64,000 nucleotides of DNA from 34-65-8 sp963529855 (GCA_963529855.1 CAURZK010000002.1:124001-188000), one strand, 5' to 3'; positions 48,772-58,652 are shown, counted from the stretch's first letter. The notes: generated from the letters alone by a model not told the origin. Translations and numbers: made by a program.

Positions 48772-49953
48772 TCAACCTTGCTTCCGGCTCAACTCCCGCA
48801 TCGCGTCATCCAGGCCGTCGAGCGTCAGCGGATACATCCGGTCGTTGACGAGATGTTTGATCACTTTGGTCGACTGGGAATAACCCCATTGCTTTTCGGG
48901 CACGGGGTTGAGCCAGACGGTGGCGGGATACGTGTTGACCACGCGCTGCATCCACACGGCGCCCGCCTCTTCGTTCATGTGTTCGACGCTGCCGCCGGGA
49001 TGGGTGATCTCATAAGGGCTCATCGCCGCGTCGCCGACGAACACGATCTTGTAGTCGTGGCCGAACTTGTGGAGCACGTCCCAGGTCTTGGTCCGTTCTT
49101 GCCATCGCCTTCTATTGTCCTTCCACACGCCTTCATAAAGGCAGTTGTGGAAGTAGAAGAATTCCAGGTTCTTGAATTCCGCCGTGGCGGCGCTGAAAAG
49201 CTCCTCCACCAGCTTGATGAACGGGTCCATCGATCCGCCCACATCGAGGAAAAGCAGCAACTTGACTGCATTGTGCCGTTCCGGCCGCATGTGAATGTCG
49301 AGCCAGCCCTGCCGCGCGGTACCATCGATCGTGGCATCGAGATCGAGTTCGTCAGCCGCACCTTCACGGGCAAACCGGCGCAGGCGCCGCAGCGCCATCT
49401 TGATATTACGCGTGCCCAGTTCCCGGGTGTTGTCCAGGTTCTGGAATTCGCGCTTTTCCCAGACTTTCAGCGCACGCTTGTGCTTGCTTTCCCCGCCAAT
49501 CCGCACGCCTTCCGGGTTGTATCCCGAATTTCCGAACGGGCTGGTTCCCCCGGTGCCGATCCACTTGTTACCGCCCTGATGGCGCTTTTCCTGTTCCTCG
49601 AGCCGCTTCTTGAGCGTTTCCATGATCTCGTCCCACGATCCGAGAGACTTGATCTTCTCCATCTCCTCGGGGCTCAGGAATTTCTCGGCGACTGCCTTGA
49701 GCCAGTCTTCCGGAATGTCGACCGGGTTGGCGCCGTAATCGGTCAACAGCCCCTTGAAGACCTTGTTGAAGACCTGGTCGAAACGGTCGAGCAGCCCCTC
49801 GTCTTTGACGAAGGTGGCGCGGGAGAGGTAATAGAATGCTTCGGGGGTCTGCTCGATAACGTCCTTGTCGAGCGCCTCGATCAGCGTGAGATGTTCCTTG
49901 AACGTGGCAGGTATACCCGCGGCGCGCAGCTCGTCGACGAAGTTGAAGAACAT
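48772..49953 (-). CDS. VWA/CoxE-like protein
   Basis: A 393-residue protein with a long helical N-terminal region and a C-terminal von Willebrand A domain of the CoxE type. The MIDAS-like motif is LLLFLDVGGSMDPF near residue 230, where DxGxS replaces DxSxS as is usual in CoxE. Such proteins pair with MoxR AAA+ ATPases to insert metal or assemble enzymes. Start at 49953 (MFFNFVDELRAAG). Its MoxR partner is 1.5 kb upstream, separated by an opposite-strand chemoreceptor gene. Confidence 0.87.
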   Translation of the reverse strand: MFFNFVDELRAAGIPATFKEHLTLIEALDKDVIEQTPEAFYYLSRATFVKDEGLLDRFDQVFNKVFKGLLTDYGANPVDIPEDWLKAVAEKFLSPEEMEKIKSLGSWDEIMETLKKRLEEQEKRHQGGNKWIGTGGTSPFGNSGYNPEGVRIGGESKHKRALKVWEKREFQNLDNTRELGTRNIKMALRRLRRFAREGAADELDLDATIDGTARQGWLDIHMRPERHNAVKLLLFLDVGGSMDPFIKLVEELFSAATAEFKNLEFFYFHNCLYEGVWKDNRRRWQERTKTWDVLHKFGHDYKIVFVGDAAMSPYEITHPGGSVEHMNEEAGAVWMQRVVNTYPATVWLNPVPEKQWGYSQSTKVIKHLVNDRMYPLTLDGLDDAMRELSRKQG

Positions 49954-50086
49954 GGCGCCCGTCCTACTCTCGCGCGCAGGACAGCGCCAGTAGCTTGATG
50001 AAACGCAAATTCGCCGCGCACCCTTAAACGTTCGATAACCATGGCCTAGTATCACCCGCAACCAAATTCCGGGGACGCAAAAGATA

Positions 50087-51490
50087 ATGAAGCACGAAAC
50101 GATCGGGGCGGCAGGCAGCGGTGCAATCGGGCGAATTCCCGCCCGCTGCGGCGAGGTTACGGTCGGGTGTACCGATGTTGCCGGGATCGTGCAGGAAGTC
50201 ATCCATTCGTCCGAGCGCCTGCGCGCCGAACACGTAGCCTTGCGCGGTACGGTCGAAGCATTGGAACTGGATCAGCGCAAGGTCTCCAGCGCGAGCGAAG
50301 AAGCCCGGCATCTGTCGGAACGCGCCATTGAACGCCTGGGGCAGGGCACCAACCTGATCCAGTCATCACTGGGCCAGATCACCGCGCTGCTCGAACTGGT
50401 CGATACCCTGACGCAGCACGTGACCGGCTTTGCCGCGGCGATGGAGCAGGTCCGTTCAAGTGCGCAGGATATCGAGCAGATTGCCGAGACAACCAATATC
50501 CTTGCCCTCAATGCCACAATCGAAGCGATGCGTGCGGGGGAGGCAGGGCGGACCTTCGCCGTCGTCGCCAACGAGGTGAAGGGATTGGCCGCTGATACGC
50601 GCAAGGCAACCGATGAAATCTCGCGCACGATCGACACCCTGGGTGCCGAAGCCCAGCGGGTGATCGAGCAGATCGAAACTGGCGCCAAGAAGAGCGGAGA
50701 AGCCAAGGCGTCGGTGGCTCGTATCGACGAAACCATTACCGGCGTGTCGGAACTGGTCGAGGAGGTCGACCGGCAAAACGAACAGATCGCGCGTGCCACC
50801 GGGACGATCAGCGATCACGTTCACGCGGTGCAGCACACGCTCCAGAGTTTTGACAGCGTTGCGCTGGAAAACGAAGGCAAGCTGGAAAAGGCGCATCAGC
50901 GCATGGCCGCGCTGGAAATGACCGCGAGCGAGATGTTCGACGACCTGGTCAAGGCCGGACTGTCTCCCAACGACAGTCTGATGGTGGAACAGGCACAGGA
51001 ATATGCCCGGGAAGTGGCTGAAATCGCCGCCCAGGCGATTGCTTCCGGTGCGATTGATGCCGCTGCATTCTTCGACCAGGACTATCGCCCCGTACCAGGT
51101 AGCAACCCGCCACGCTTCCGCACCTCACTATCGGATTGGGCTGACGCCAACTGGCGCCCCGTGCTCGACCGTGTGGCCAGCGAAGGCGATGGATCGCAGA
51201 TGTGCTGCCAGGCCGACATGAACGGTTTCCTGCCCACCCATACCAGCGACCGCTCGCGCAAGCCCACCGGCGATCTGGCCTACGACACGATGTATTGCCG
51301 CAACGGCCGGATCCTTCTTGGCCCCATCGACCGCAAGGCCAAGCAGAGTACCGATCCCTACATGATGGCCGTCTATCGCCAGGAAGGGGATGGCCAGCGC
51401 TATTTCGTGGTTCGCAACGTCTACGTGCCGCTGTTCATCGACGGCCGCCGTTGGGGCGATTTCGAACTCGCCTATACCACGGAAGACTGA
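50087..51490 (+). CDS. soluble methyl-accepting chemoreceptor with C-terminal sensor
   Basis: A 467-residue protein without membrane segments. The signalling hairpin lies in the N-terminal half: IEQIAETTNILALNATIEAM and RAGEAGRTFAVVANEVKGLA near residues 127-166, with coiled coil to about residue 280. A C-terminal domain (about 325-467) has DYRPVPGSNPPRFRT, NGFLPTHTS and YMMAVYRQEGDG segments, resembling sensor regions that follow, not precede, the MCP domain. No other chemotaxis or flagellar gene is in the window. It splits the MoxR-VWA pair. Confidence 0.87.
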   Translation: MKHETIGAAGSGAIGRIPARCGEVTVGCTDVAGIVQEVIHSSERLRAEHVALRGTVEALELDQRKVSSASEEARHLSERAIERLGQGTNLIQSSLGQITALLELVDTLTQHVTGFAAAMEQVRSSAQDIEQIAETTNILALNATIEAMRAGEAGRTFAVVANEVKGLAADTRKATDEISRTIDTLGAEAQRVIEQIETGAKKSGEAKASVARIDETITGVSELVEEVDRQNEQIARATGTISDHVHAVQHTLQSFDSVALENEGKLEKAHQRMAALEMTASEMFDDLVKAGLSPNDSLMVEQAQEYAREVAEIAAQAIASGAIDAAAFFDQDYRPVPGSNPPRFRTSLSDWADANWRPVLDRVASEGDGSQMCCQADMNGFLPTHTSDRSRKPTGDLAYDTMYCRNGRILLGPIDRKAKQSTDPYMMAVYRQEGDGQRYFVVRNVYVPLFIDGRRWGDFELAYTTED

Positions 51491-51500
51491 GCCAGGGCGA

Positions 51501-52349
51501 TCAGGTCTGGCGCCGGGCCATGAAGGCCAGACGTTCGAACAGCATCACATCCTGCTCGTTCTTCAGCAGCGCACCGTGGAGCGGCGGGATGGCGCTGGCA
51601 GGATTGCGATCCTGCAGCACTTCGAGTGGCATATCCTCGTTAAGCAGCAGCTTGAGCCAGTCGAGCAATTCACTGGTGCTGGGCTTCTTCTTCAGGCCGG
51701 GCACTTCGCGCAACTCGTAAAAGATATCCATGGCCTTGCCGACGAGGATTTTCTGGATCCCGGGGAAGTGCACCTCGATGATGTCGCGCATCGTCTCGCG
51801 GTCGGGAAACTTGATGTAGTGGAAGAAGCAGCGGCGCAGAAAGGCGTCGGGCAGTTCCTTCTCGTTGTTGCTGGTGATGACGACAATGGGCCGTTCGCGC
51901 GCCTCGATCCGTTCATGCGTTTCGTAGACGTCGAAGCTCATCCGATCGAGTTCCTGGAGCAGGTCGTTCGGAAACTCGATGTCGGCCTTGTCGATCTCGT
52001 CGATCAGCAGGACAGGCAACTCAGGCGCGGTAAACGCTTCCCATAGCTTGCCGCGCTTAATGTAATTGGCAATGTCGTGAACCCGCTCGTCGCCAAGTTG
52101 CCCGTCGCGCAGCCGGGCCACGGCGTCGTACTCGTACAGGCCCTGCTGCGCTTTCGTGGTCGACTTGACGTTCCATTCGATCAGGGGCGCCCCGATCGCG
52201 CGGGCGATCTCGTGGGCCAGCACGGTCTTGCCGGTGCCCGGCTCTCCCTTGACCAGCAAAGGCCGGCGCAGCGTGACCGCGGCATTGACCGCGACCTTCA
52301 GATCTTCGGTGGCGATGTAGGAGCTGGTGCCCTCGAAACGCTGGGTCAT
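51501..52349 (-). CDS. MoxR-family AAA+ ATPase
   Basis: A 282-residue AAA+ protein. Walker A is GEPGTGKT (about 37-44), Walker B VLLIDEIDKAD (about 113-123), sensor 1 VITSNNEKELPDAFLRRC, with the C-terminal lid continuing to RLAFMARRQT. MoxR ATPases act with VWA proteins in enzyme maturation. The VWA/CoxE partner is at 48772-49953 on the same strand. The ribosome-binding region before the ATG is AGGAAACC. Confidence 0.92.
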   Translation of the reverse strand: MTQRFEGTSSYIATEDLKVAVNAAVTLRRPLLVKGEPGTGKTVLAHEIARAIGAPLIEWNVKSTTKAQQGLYEYDAVARLRDGQLGDERVHDIANYIKRGKLWEAFTAPELPVLLIDEIDKADIEFPNDLLQELDRMSFDVYETHERIEARERPIVVITSNNEKELPDAFLRRCFFHYIKFPDRETMRDIIEVHFPGIQKILVGKAMDIFYELREVPGLKKKPSTSELLDWLKLLLNEDMPLEVLQDRNPASAIPPLHGALLKNEQDVMLFERLAFMARRQT

Positions 52350-52417
52350 TCGGTTTCCTCGTGCAACTTTACGTTGGCGTTAAGCGGCGCAACGGACCAG
52401 GGCAAGCGGGATGTGGT

Positions 52418-53473
52418 TCAGGCCGATGCTGGTGGAGCGACCAGGCAGCGGTAGCAAGTGCCGCGATCGCTCGGCATACGCTCGATCTCGCAGCCCAGGC
52501 TGCGAGAAACGGCAGCGACGATCCGCATGCCCAGGCCCGTACCCCTGGGTCCCTCGCTCGCGTCGAAGCCGTGGCCGTCATCGCTCACGGTCAGCGAATA
52601 GCCGCCATTAATCTCGCCTCGCAAAGTGATCGTGACGGTTCCATGGTCCAGGCCGACGAAGGCATACTTTGCAGCGTTGCCGACCAGTTCGTTGACGACA
52701 ATGCCGAGCGAAACGGCGTGGTCGGGGCTGGCTTCGATCGGGTCGGCGTCCAGAGCAATGTCGATCCGAGCGGCGCTGCGCTTGAGGCTGTCGCTCAATC
52801 CGGCCACCAAGGTCGAGAGGTACTCGTCGAGATCGATCGTCGACAGGTCGTGCCGGGTATAAAGGCGGTGATGGACCTTGCTGATGGCCTGGATGCGATT
52901 GAGCGTCGCTGCGAGCGCATCCCGCGCTGCCGGATCTTCGGTCTGCGCGGTCTGAAGCGAAACGAAGCTCGACACCATTTGCAGGCTGTTGGCGACGCGG
53001 TGATGCACCTCGCGCACGAGGAGTTCGAGCCGTTCGTTGGCTTGCCGAAGCTCCGCTTCTGCCGCGGTCTTGGCGCGTTCCAGCGACACGCGGGCGAGCG
53101 CCTGGGTCAGGCGGCCGGCAAGCAGGTCGAAGAATTCATCACCAACTGTCTTGGTGACGAAATCCGTCGCGCCGGACGTCAGTGCCTTGACTGCGACCTG
53201 TGGCTCGTCGGTGCCGGTCACGAATACGACCGGCGGATGCCCCGGCTCCTTCACGATCTCGCGCAGCATCGCCAGCCCGTCCTTGCCGGGCATCGTATGA
53301 TCGACGGCAACCAGGTCGAACGCGCCGTCGATCAGCATCGCCAGCCCCGTGTCAGCGCTGTCGGCCGTCTCGACCTCGAACCCGCGACGGCCCAGCGCGC
53401 GCTGGGTCAGCCGCCGCAGCCCGGCGTCATCGTCTACATAGAGTATTCTGGGCGAGCTGGGATCGGAGCCCAT
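52418..53473 (-). CDS. receiver-HisKA_2 histidine kinase
   Basis: A 351-residue hybrid: N-terminal receiver domain (phosphoacceptor Asp58 in VAVDHTMPG, Lys in FVTKT near 108), then a HisKA_2 dimerisation domain with EVHHRVANSLQM (His158) and a HATPase with ELVGNAAKYAF and DDGHGFD. The same architecture is seen in kinases that feed the PhyR general stress pathway, but PhyR is not in the window. It lies 8 bp after the response regulator gene. Confidence 0.87.
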   Translation of the reverse strand: MGSDPSSPRILYVDDDAGLRRLTQRALGRRGFEVETADSADTGLAMLIDGAFDLVAVDHTMPGKDGLAMLREIVKEPGHPPVVFVTGTDEPQVAVKALTSGATDFVTKTVGDEFFDLLAGRLTQALARVSLERAKTAAEAELRQANERLELLVREVHHRVANSLQMVSSFVSLQTAQTEDPAARDALAATLNRIQAISKVHHRLYTRHDLSTIDLDEYLSTLVAGLSDSLKRSAARIDIALDADPIEASPDHAVSLGIVVNELVGNAAKYAFVGLDHGTVTITLRGEINGGYSLTVSDDGHGFDASEGPRGTGLGMRIVAAVSRSLGCEIERMPSDRGTCYRCLVAPPASA

Positions 53474-53481
53474 GGCATTGG

Positions 53482-53922
53482 TCAGCCTTGGCCTTCCGGC
53501 ACTTGGATCACTGCCAGGAACAGGCCAAGCTGGCGGATGGCGTCCGCGAAGCTTTCATAGTTGACCGGCTTGGTGATGTAGACGTTGCAGCCCAGATCAT
53601 AGCAGCGCTGGATTTCCACCCTGTCGTCCGTAGTAGTGAGCACGACGACCGGCGTGCGCTGCAGTTTCTCGTCGCCCTTGATCTTTTCCAGAATCGTGGT
53701 GCCGCTCATATCGGGCAAATTGAGATCGAGCAGCACCAGCGCCGGGCCATTGAGGAACGGGCCATCCGGCGCGTTGAACAGGAAATCGAGCGCGCTGGTG
53801 CCATCCACGAAATGGCGAATGTCGTTCGAGATGCCGGCGCGACGGATATTCTTTTCGATGAGACGGGCATGACCTTCGTCATCCTCGATCATCACGATGC
53901 CGACTGTCTGATGCGGGCTCAT
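53482..53922 (-). CDS. single-domain response regulator
   Basis: A 146-residue receiver-only protein, longer than CheY, in the Rcp1-like style: IEDDEGHARLIEKN, phosphoacceptor Asp66 in LLDLNLPDMSG, Thr in VLTTTDD, Lys in YITKPV. It lacks an output domain, so it likely passes phosphate on within a phosphorelay. Its start overlaps the upstream kinase stop by 4 bp. Confidence 0.9.
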   Translation of the reverse strand: MSPHQTVGIVMIEDDEGHARLIEKNIRRAGISNDIRHFVDGTSALDFLFNAPDGPFLNGPALVLLDLNLPDMSGTTILEKIKGDEKLQRTPVVVLTTTDDRVEIQRCYDLGCNVYITKPVNYESFADAIRQLGLFLAVIQVPEGQG

Positions 53923-55424
53923 TCAAGTGGTTCCGTTGCAACGAATTTGGCGGGGAGGGAAAGCCTGAAACTTGCCCCTTGGTCAAGTTCTGATTCGACC
54001 TCGATCGTTCCGCCGAGGCGGAAAGCGAGCGCACGGACATTGGCGAGGCCAATGCCTTCACCCGGTTGATCCTGCGTACCCGACCGGCGAAACAGTTCGA
54101 AGATGCGCTGGTGATCGAATGGATCGATGCCGCGGCCGTTGTCCTTGACGTCAATCTGTACCAGCTTGCCCGCGCGGCGACCCGAAACGGTGATTTCACC
54201 GGCGCGCTTGGGACTTAGGTATTTGAGTGCATTTTCGATGAGATTCGACAGGATCTGCTCGACGGCGAGCCGATCGCTTTCGATGGTCGGCAAGGCGCCC
54301 ACCGTGATGGTGGCGCCGGCATCCTCCGCGCGCTGGTGCAAGGTGGCGACGACGCCCCCTACGAGCCCGTTCATATCGAGTTCTTCCGGCCGAAGCTGAC
54401 GCCGGCCCTGCCGCGATAATTCGAGGATCGAATTGATCAGCCGGTCCATCTTCTCGGTCGAAGTCCGGATGAAACCGAGGGCCTCGGGCAAGTCCTCTTC
54501 GACCGCCAGGCGAACATTTTCGTCACGCAGGTCCGGTTGTTCTGCAAAAACCCGTTCAAGGTATGCCTGCAAAACCTTGCGAGCCTCGTCCAGTTCGGCC
54601 GTAAAACCCAGCACGTTGACCAGCGGCGATCGCAGATCGTGGCTCACGATATAGGCGAAGCGCTGAATTTCCTGATTGGCGCGGGTCAATTCCGCAGTGC
54701 GTTCGGCAACCGATCGCTCGAGACCCTGGTTGACCGTCGCCAGCATCGCCTGCGTCCGGTTGAGCTCGCGGTTGTATCCCATCATCAGCACGATCACCGA
54801 TGCGAGGATGACCAGCAGCAGCACCACCGCTGCGCCGCCGACCCAGTAGAGCCGCAAGACTGAAGCGAGCTGTTGCTGGTTGCGCAGGGCCAGCAAGCGC
54901 CCTTCTTCCGCGACCATCGCGTTCAGCACTGTTCGCAGTTCGCGTGTTAGGGCGACGCCGCGCTCATTGTCGAAGGCGGCGCTTTGCAACTGCGCCAGCC
55001 TGACGTTCGGATCGTTCAGCAGACCGGCAATTTCGCCGTCACGTTCACGATCAAGTGCGATTACCTGATCAATCGCCATACGCTGGCGGGAATTGTCGCT
55101 CGTCAATCGCCGCACCCGCTTTGCATCGCGATCGAAGGCCCGCTGGGTCTGGATGATGACACTGCGGAACCGGCCCTGAGGCTGGATGATGTACCCGCGC
55201 CGAGCAGTCTCGATCCGTTCGTTGTGCGCGGTGATGCTGTAGATCGCGTTTTCGACCTCCAGCGTATGTTCGACGGCAGCGGTGTTGTCATCGACCGCCT
55301 GAAAGGTGGAGATGGCAACGTATAGCGCCAGCAGCAACAGCGCGACGCCGACTGCCAGCAGCGCGATGACCGGGCGCCCCAGCGCTGCGATCTGGCCGCT
55401 ATCTTCGATGTCGCTTTCGCTCAT
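53919..55424 (-). CDS. membrane sensor histidine kinase with CHASE3-like domain
   Basis: A 501-residue kinase. Two membrane helices (about 17-40 and 193-215) flank a CHASE3-like helical sensor region with ETARRGYIIQ. After a coiled coil come HisKA (FAYIVSHDLRSPLVNVLG, His262) and HATPase (NLIENALKYLSP, DNGRGIDPF, GEGIGLANV). It is coupled to parE upstream (ATGA) and to the response regulator downstream (ATGA), an unusual link between a topoisomerase and a signalling pathway. Confidence 0.9.
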   Translation of the reverse strand: MSESDIEDSGQIAALGRPVIALLAVGVALLLLALYVAISTFQAVDDNTAAVEHTLEVENAIYSITAHNERIETARRGYIIQPQGRFRSVIIQTQRAFDRDAKRVRRLTSDNSRQRMAIDQVIALDRERDGEIAGLLNDPNVRLAQLQSAAFDNERGVALTRELRTVLNAMVAEEGRLLALRNQQQLASVLRLYWVGGAAVVLLLVILASVIVLMMGYNRELNRTQAMLATVNQGLERSVAERTAELTRANQEIQRFAYIVSHDLRSPLVNVLGFTAELDEARKVLQAYLERVFAEQPDLRDENVRLAVEEDLPEALGFIRTSTEKMDRLINSILELSRQGRRQLRPEELDMNGLVGGVVATLHQRAEDAGATITVGALPTIESDRLAVEQILSNLIENALKYLSPKRAGEITVSGRRAGKLVQIDVKDNGRGIDPFDHQRIFELFRRSGTQDQPGEGIGLANVRALAFRLGGTIEVESELDQGASFRLSLPAKFVATEPLE

Positions 55425-57397
55425 GCGTCGATCATCTCGCGATCGATCTCTCCTGCGCGGTTCTGGATGAAGTTGAAGCGATGTTCCGGGTTTTTGCCCA
55501 TGAGCTGGTCGACCAGTTCCTTAACCGCAGCGCGCTGTTCGAATTCCGGCGGCAAGGTAATCCGGATCAGGCTGCGGGTGGCCGGGTCCATGGTCGTTTC
55601 GCGCAATTGGCCGGGGTTCATTTCGCCCAGCCCCTTGAACCGGCCCACCTCAACCTTCTTGCCCTTGAATATGGTCGCTTCCAGCTCGGCCCGATGCGCG
55701 TCGTCGCGGGCATATCGGCTCTCCTTGCCTGCTGTCAGGCGGTAGAGCGGGGGCTGGGCGAGGAACAGGTGCCCGCGTCGCACGATTTCCGGCATTTCCT
55801 GGAAGAAGAAGGTCATCAGCAGCGTGGCGATGTGCGCGCCATCAACATCGGCGTCGGTCATGATGACGATACGGTCGTAGCGCAGATTCTCCGGATCGCA
55901 ATCCTTGCGCGTTCCGCACCCCAACGCGAGGCCAAGATCGGCGATTTCCTGATTGGCGCGTATCTTGTCGGCCGTAGCGCTGGCGACGTTGAGGATCTTG
56001 CCGCGGATCGGCAGGATCGCCTGCGTCTTGCGATTGCGCGCCTGTTTGGCACTGCCGCCGGCGCTGTCGCCCTCGACGATGAACAGCTCGGTTTCGCCTT
56101 CGCCTTCGCCACTGCAATCGGTCAGCTTGCCAGGCAGGCGCAGCTTCTTGGCATTGGTCGCGGTCTTGCGCTTGATCTCACGTTCCTGCTTGCGCCGGAG
56201 ACGTTCGTCCATTCGCTCCATCACGCTGCCGAGCAGCGCCTTGCCGCGCTCCATGTTGTCGGCGAGGAAATGATCGAAGTGGTCGCGCACCGCATTTTCG
56301 ACCAGGCGCGCCGCTTCCGGGCTGGTCAGCCGGTCCTTGGTCTGGCTCTGGAATTGCGGATCGCGGATGAAGACGCTCAGCATGACCTCGGCCCCGGTCA
56401 TCACGTCGTCGGCAGAAATGTCTTTGGCTTTCTTCTGCCCAACCAATTCACCAAAGGCGCGCAGACCCCGGGTGAGCGCAGTGCGCAGGCCCTGTTCGTG
56501 CGTGCCGCCATCGGGGTTGGGCACGGTGTTGCAGTACCAGCTGGTCGAGCCATCCGACCAGAGCGGCCATGCAATTGCCCATTCGACCCGGCCCTGCTCC
56601 TCGGGAAAATCCTGCCGACCGGTGAACGGCCTCGTCGTCACGCATTCGCGCGACCCGATCTGTTCGGCAAGGTGATCCGCGAGCCCGCCGGGAAATTTGA
56701 AGACCGCTTCCGCCGGCACTTCGTCGCTGGCGAGGCTGGCGGCGCATTTCCAGCGGATTTCAACCCCGGCATAGAGATACGCCTTGGACCGTGCGAGCCG
56801 GAACAGCCGCTTCGGGCTGAATTGACGATCGCCAAAGATTTCCTGGTCAGGCGTGAACGCGACGGTCGTGCCGCGCCGGTTGGGCGTCGGGCCGAGCTTT
56901 TGGAGCGGGCCAAGCGTTTGCCCCTGGGCAAATTCCTGCGCGTAAAGTTGCCGGTCGCGGGCCACTTCGACCCGCGTATGGCTCGACAGCGCGTTGACCA
57001 CGCTGACGCCGACCCCGTGAAGACCGCCACTGGTGGCGTAGGCCTTGCCGGAAAACTTGCCACCGGAGTGGAGTGTCGAAAGGATTACTTCCAGCGTCGA
57101 TTTGCCCGGGAACTTGGGATGCTCGTCGACTGGTATGCCGCGCCCGTTGTCTGCGATCGACAGCCGGTTTCCTTCTTCCAGCACCACTTCGATCCGGGTG
57201 GCGTGGCCCGCCACGGCCTCGTCCATGGCGTTGTCGAGGACCTCCGCTGCGAGGTGGTGCAGTGCGCGGTCGTCGGTCCCGCCAATGTACATGCCGGGGC
57301 GGCGGCGCACGGGTTCCAATCCCTCGAGCACCTCGATGGAAGAAGCGTCGTAATCGCCGCTGGAGGCAGGCGTACCGGCAAACAGGTCGTCGGACAT
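55421..57397 (-). CDS. parE: DNA topoisomerase IV subunit B
   Basis: ATPase subunit of topoisomerase IV, decatenating daughter chromosomes. The protein has 658 residues: GHKL ATPase (EVLDNAMDEAV, DNGRGIP, GGLHGVGVSVVNALS), transducer domain, TOPRIM with EGDSAGGSAKQARNRKTQ and DADVDGAHIATLL, and a short C terminus. ParE rather than GyrB is supported by length and the lack of a long C-terminal insertion. It leads a leftward run into the sensor kinase. Confidence 0.95.
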   Translation of the reverse strand: MSDDLFAGTPASSGDYDASSIEVLEGLEPVRRRPGMYIGGTDDRALHHLAAEVLDNAMDEAVAGHATRIEVVLEEGNRLSIADNGRGIPVDEHPKFPGKSTLEVILSTLHSGGKFSGKAYATSGGLHGVGVSVVNALSSHTRVEVARDRQLYAQEFAQGQTLGPLQKLGPTPNRRGTTVAFTPDQEIFGDRQFSPKRLFRLARSKAYLYAGVEIRWKCAASLASDEVPAEAVFKFPGGLADHLAEQIGSRECVTTRPFTGRQDFPEEQGRVEWAIAWPLWSDGSTSWYCNTVPNPDGGTHEQGLRTALTRGLRAFGELVGQKKAKDISADDVMTGAEVMLSVFIRDPQFQSQTKDRLTSPEAARLVENAVRDHFDHFLADNMERGKALLGSVMERMDERLRRKQEREIKRKTATNAKKLRLPGKLTDCSGEGEGETELFIVEGDSAGGSAKQARNRKTQAILPIRGKILNVASATADKIRANQEIADLGLALGCGTRKDCDPENLRYDRIVIMTDADVDGAHIATLLMTFFFQEMPEIVRRGHLFLAQPPLYRLTAGKESRYARDDAHRAELEATIFKGKKVEVGRFKGLGEMNPGQLRETTMDPATRSLIRITLPPEFEQRAAVKELVDQLMGKNPEHRFNFIQNRAGEIDREMIDA

Positions 57398-57455
57398 AGA
57401 GTCGGGCTATATGCAGGGCGGCCGCGCGCTCACAAGCGGCGGCGCCGCGTTATCG

Positions 57456-58625
57456 TCAGTCGTCGAAGCGCGCTGGCGCAGGCGATACGATCACGACCTG
57501 CCCTTCGCGCACCTCACGCACTTCCATTGCCCGGTCGACGACGCCGCTCCGGTCGAACCGAAATGCACCGTCAAGTCCCAGGAAACCACCGCTATCGCGC
57601 AGTTGCGCAACCGGGAAATCACGACCCACGCGCCAATTGCGGGCGACCCGCAGCGCCAGCAGCACGGCATCGTAGCCCAAGGTAGATATCCGATAAGGCT
57701 GGCCACCGAAGCGATCGGCATAGCTATCGGCAAAACGCTTGTAGCGCGCATCCGACACTGCGGAGAACCATGCGCCGCGGAAGGCCGGCGTGCGCGTAAG
57801 AGCAGATTCGCCGCTCCACAATTCCGTGCCGAGCAGCTGCGTCGTGCCTGTCCCGCGCGGGCGGAACTCTGCCGCCGCCAGTGCTGCGATGCGTGCGCCA
57901 TCTGCGATCAGCACCGTGTCGAAACCGCCACGCTGCCGCAGGCGCTGGGCCGCGCTGACGACGGAGGTATTTCCGCGGGCATAGGTTTCGCTGGCGATCA
58001 TCCGGCCACCTGAAGCCGCTACCGCTGTGCGCAGCGCGGCAGCGGCGCGTTCGCCATATTCGCCCTCAGGCACTATAGCGGCGAAGTTCGATGAACCCCT
58101 GCCACGCGCGTAGGTAACAGTTCGCGCGATCGACTGGTCGGGCAAGTGCCCCATCACGAATACGCCCGGCCCGGCAACGCTGGTGTCGTTCGAAAAGGTG
58201 ATCAGCGGCAAGTCGGCGCCGCGCGTCGCTGCCTGGACTTCGCCCACCTCGCGCGCCAGCAACGGGCCCAGGATCAGCTTGTTGCCATCCGTCACGGCCT
58301 GGCGGGCCGCCTCACGCGCGCCGCGCGCTGTGTCATAGGTTGTGATGCGCAGATTGTCGGCATTGGTATCGAGCAAGGCCATTGTGGTAGCATTGGCAAT
58401 CGACTGGCCCACTGCGCCATTTTCGCCGCTCAGCGGCACCAGCAGGGCAACCCTGTGACGGCTCTCGTCGCTCGGCAGGCCGGTTTCGGTAGGGGTGGGA
58501 GCGGGCGCTGGCGCCGGCCCCGGAGCGGAGGTCGTGGGTCCGCGCGGGATCACCTGACAGCCGGCCAGCAAGGCCGCCGTGCCGACGACAATCAGCACCC
58601 TGCGGCTCGATTTCCAGACCTTCAT
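57456..58625 (-). CDS. penicillin-binding protein activator-like lipoprotein
   Basis: A 389-residue lipoprotein with signal ending in LLAGC (Cys23) and a Pro/Ala-rich linker (about 35-50). A type 1 periplasmic-binding domain follows: HRVALLVPLSGENGAVGQS near residue 56 and later GFDTVLIADGARI. This is the pattern of LpoA-like proteins that activate penicillin-binding proteins. Start at 58625. It is divergent from rsmI with only 27 bp between starts, a common alphaproteobacterial arrangement. Confidence 0.88.
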   Translation of the reverse strand: MKVWKSSRRVLIVVGTAALLAGCQVIPRGPTTSAPGPAPAPAPTPTETGLPSDESRHRVALLVPLSGENGAVGQSIANATTMALLDTNADNLRITTYDTARGAREAARQAVTDGNKLILGPLLAREVGEVQAATRGADLPLITFSNDTSVAGPGVFVMGHLPDQSIARTVTYARGRGSSNFAAIVPEGEYGERAAAALRTAVAASGGRMIASETYARGNTSVVSAAQRLRQRGGFDTVLIADGARIAALAAAEFRPRGTGTTQLLGTELWSGESALTRTPAFRGAWFSAVSDARYKRFADSYADRFGGQPYRISTLGYDAVLLALRVARNWRVGRDFPVAQLRDSGGFLGLDGAFRFDRSGVVDRAMEVREVREGQVVIVSPAPARFDD

Positions 58626-58652
58626 GCTTGCGACTCTCCGATTTGGTGGTCC

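Noticed and set aside
55481..57685. 734-codon open frame antisense to parE
   Set aside because: Mirror frame of a conserved gene; composition typical of antisense shadow and no start signal.
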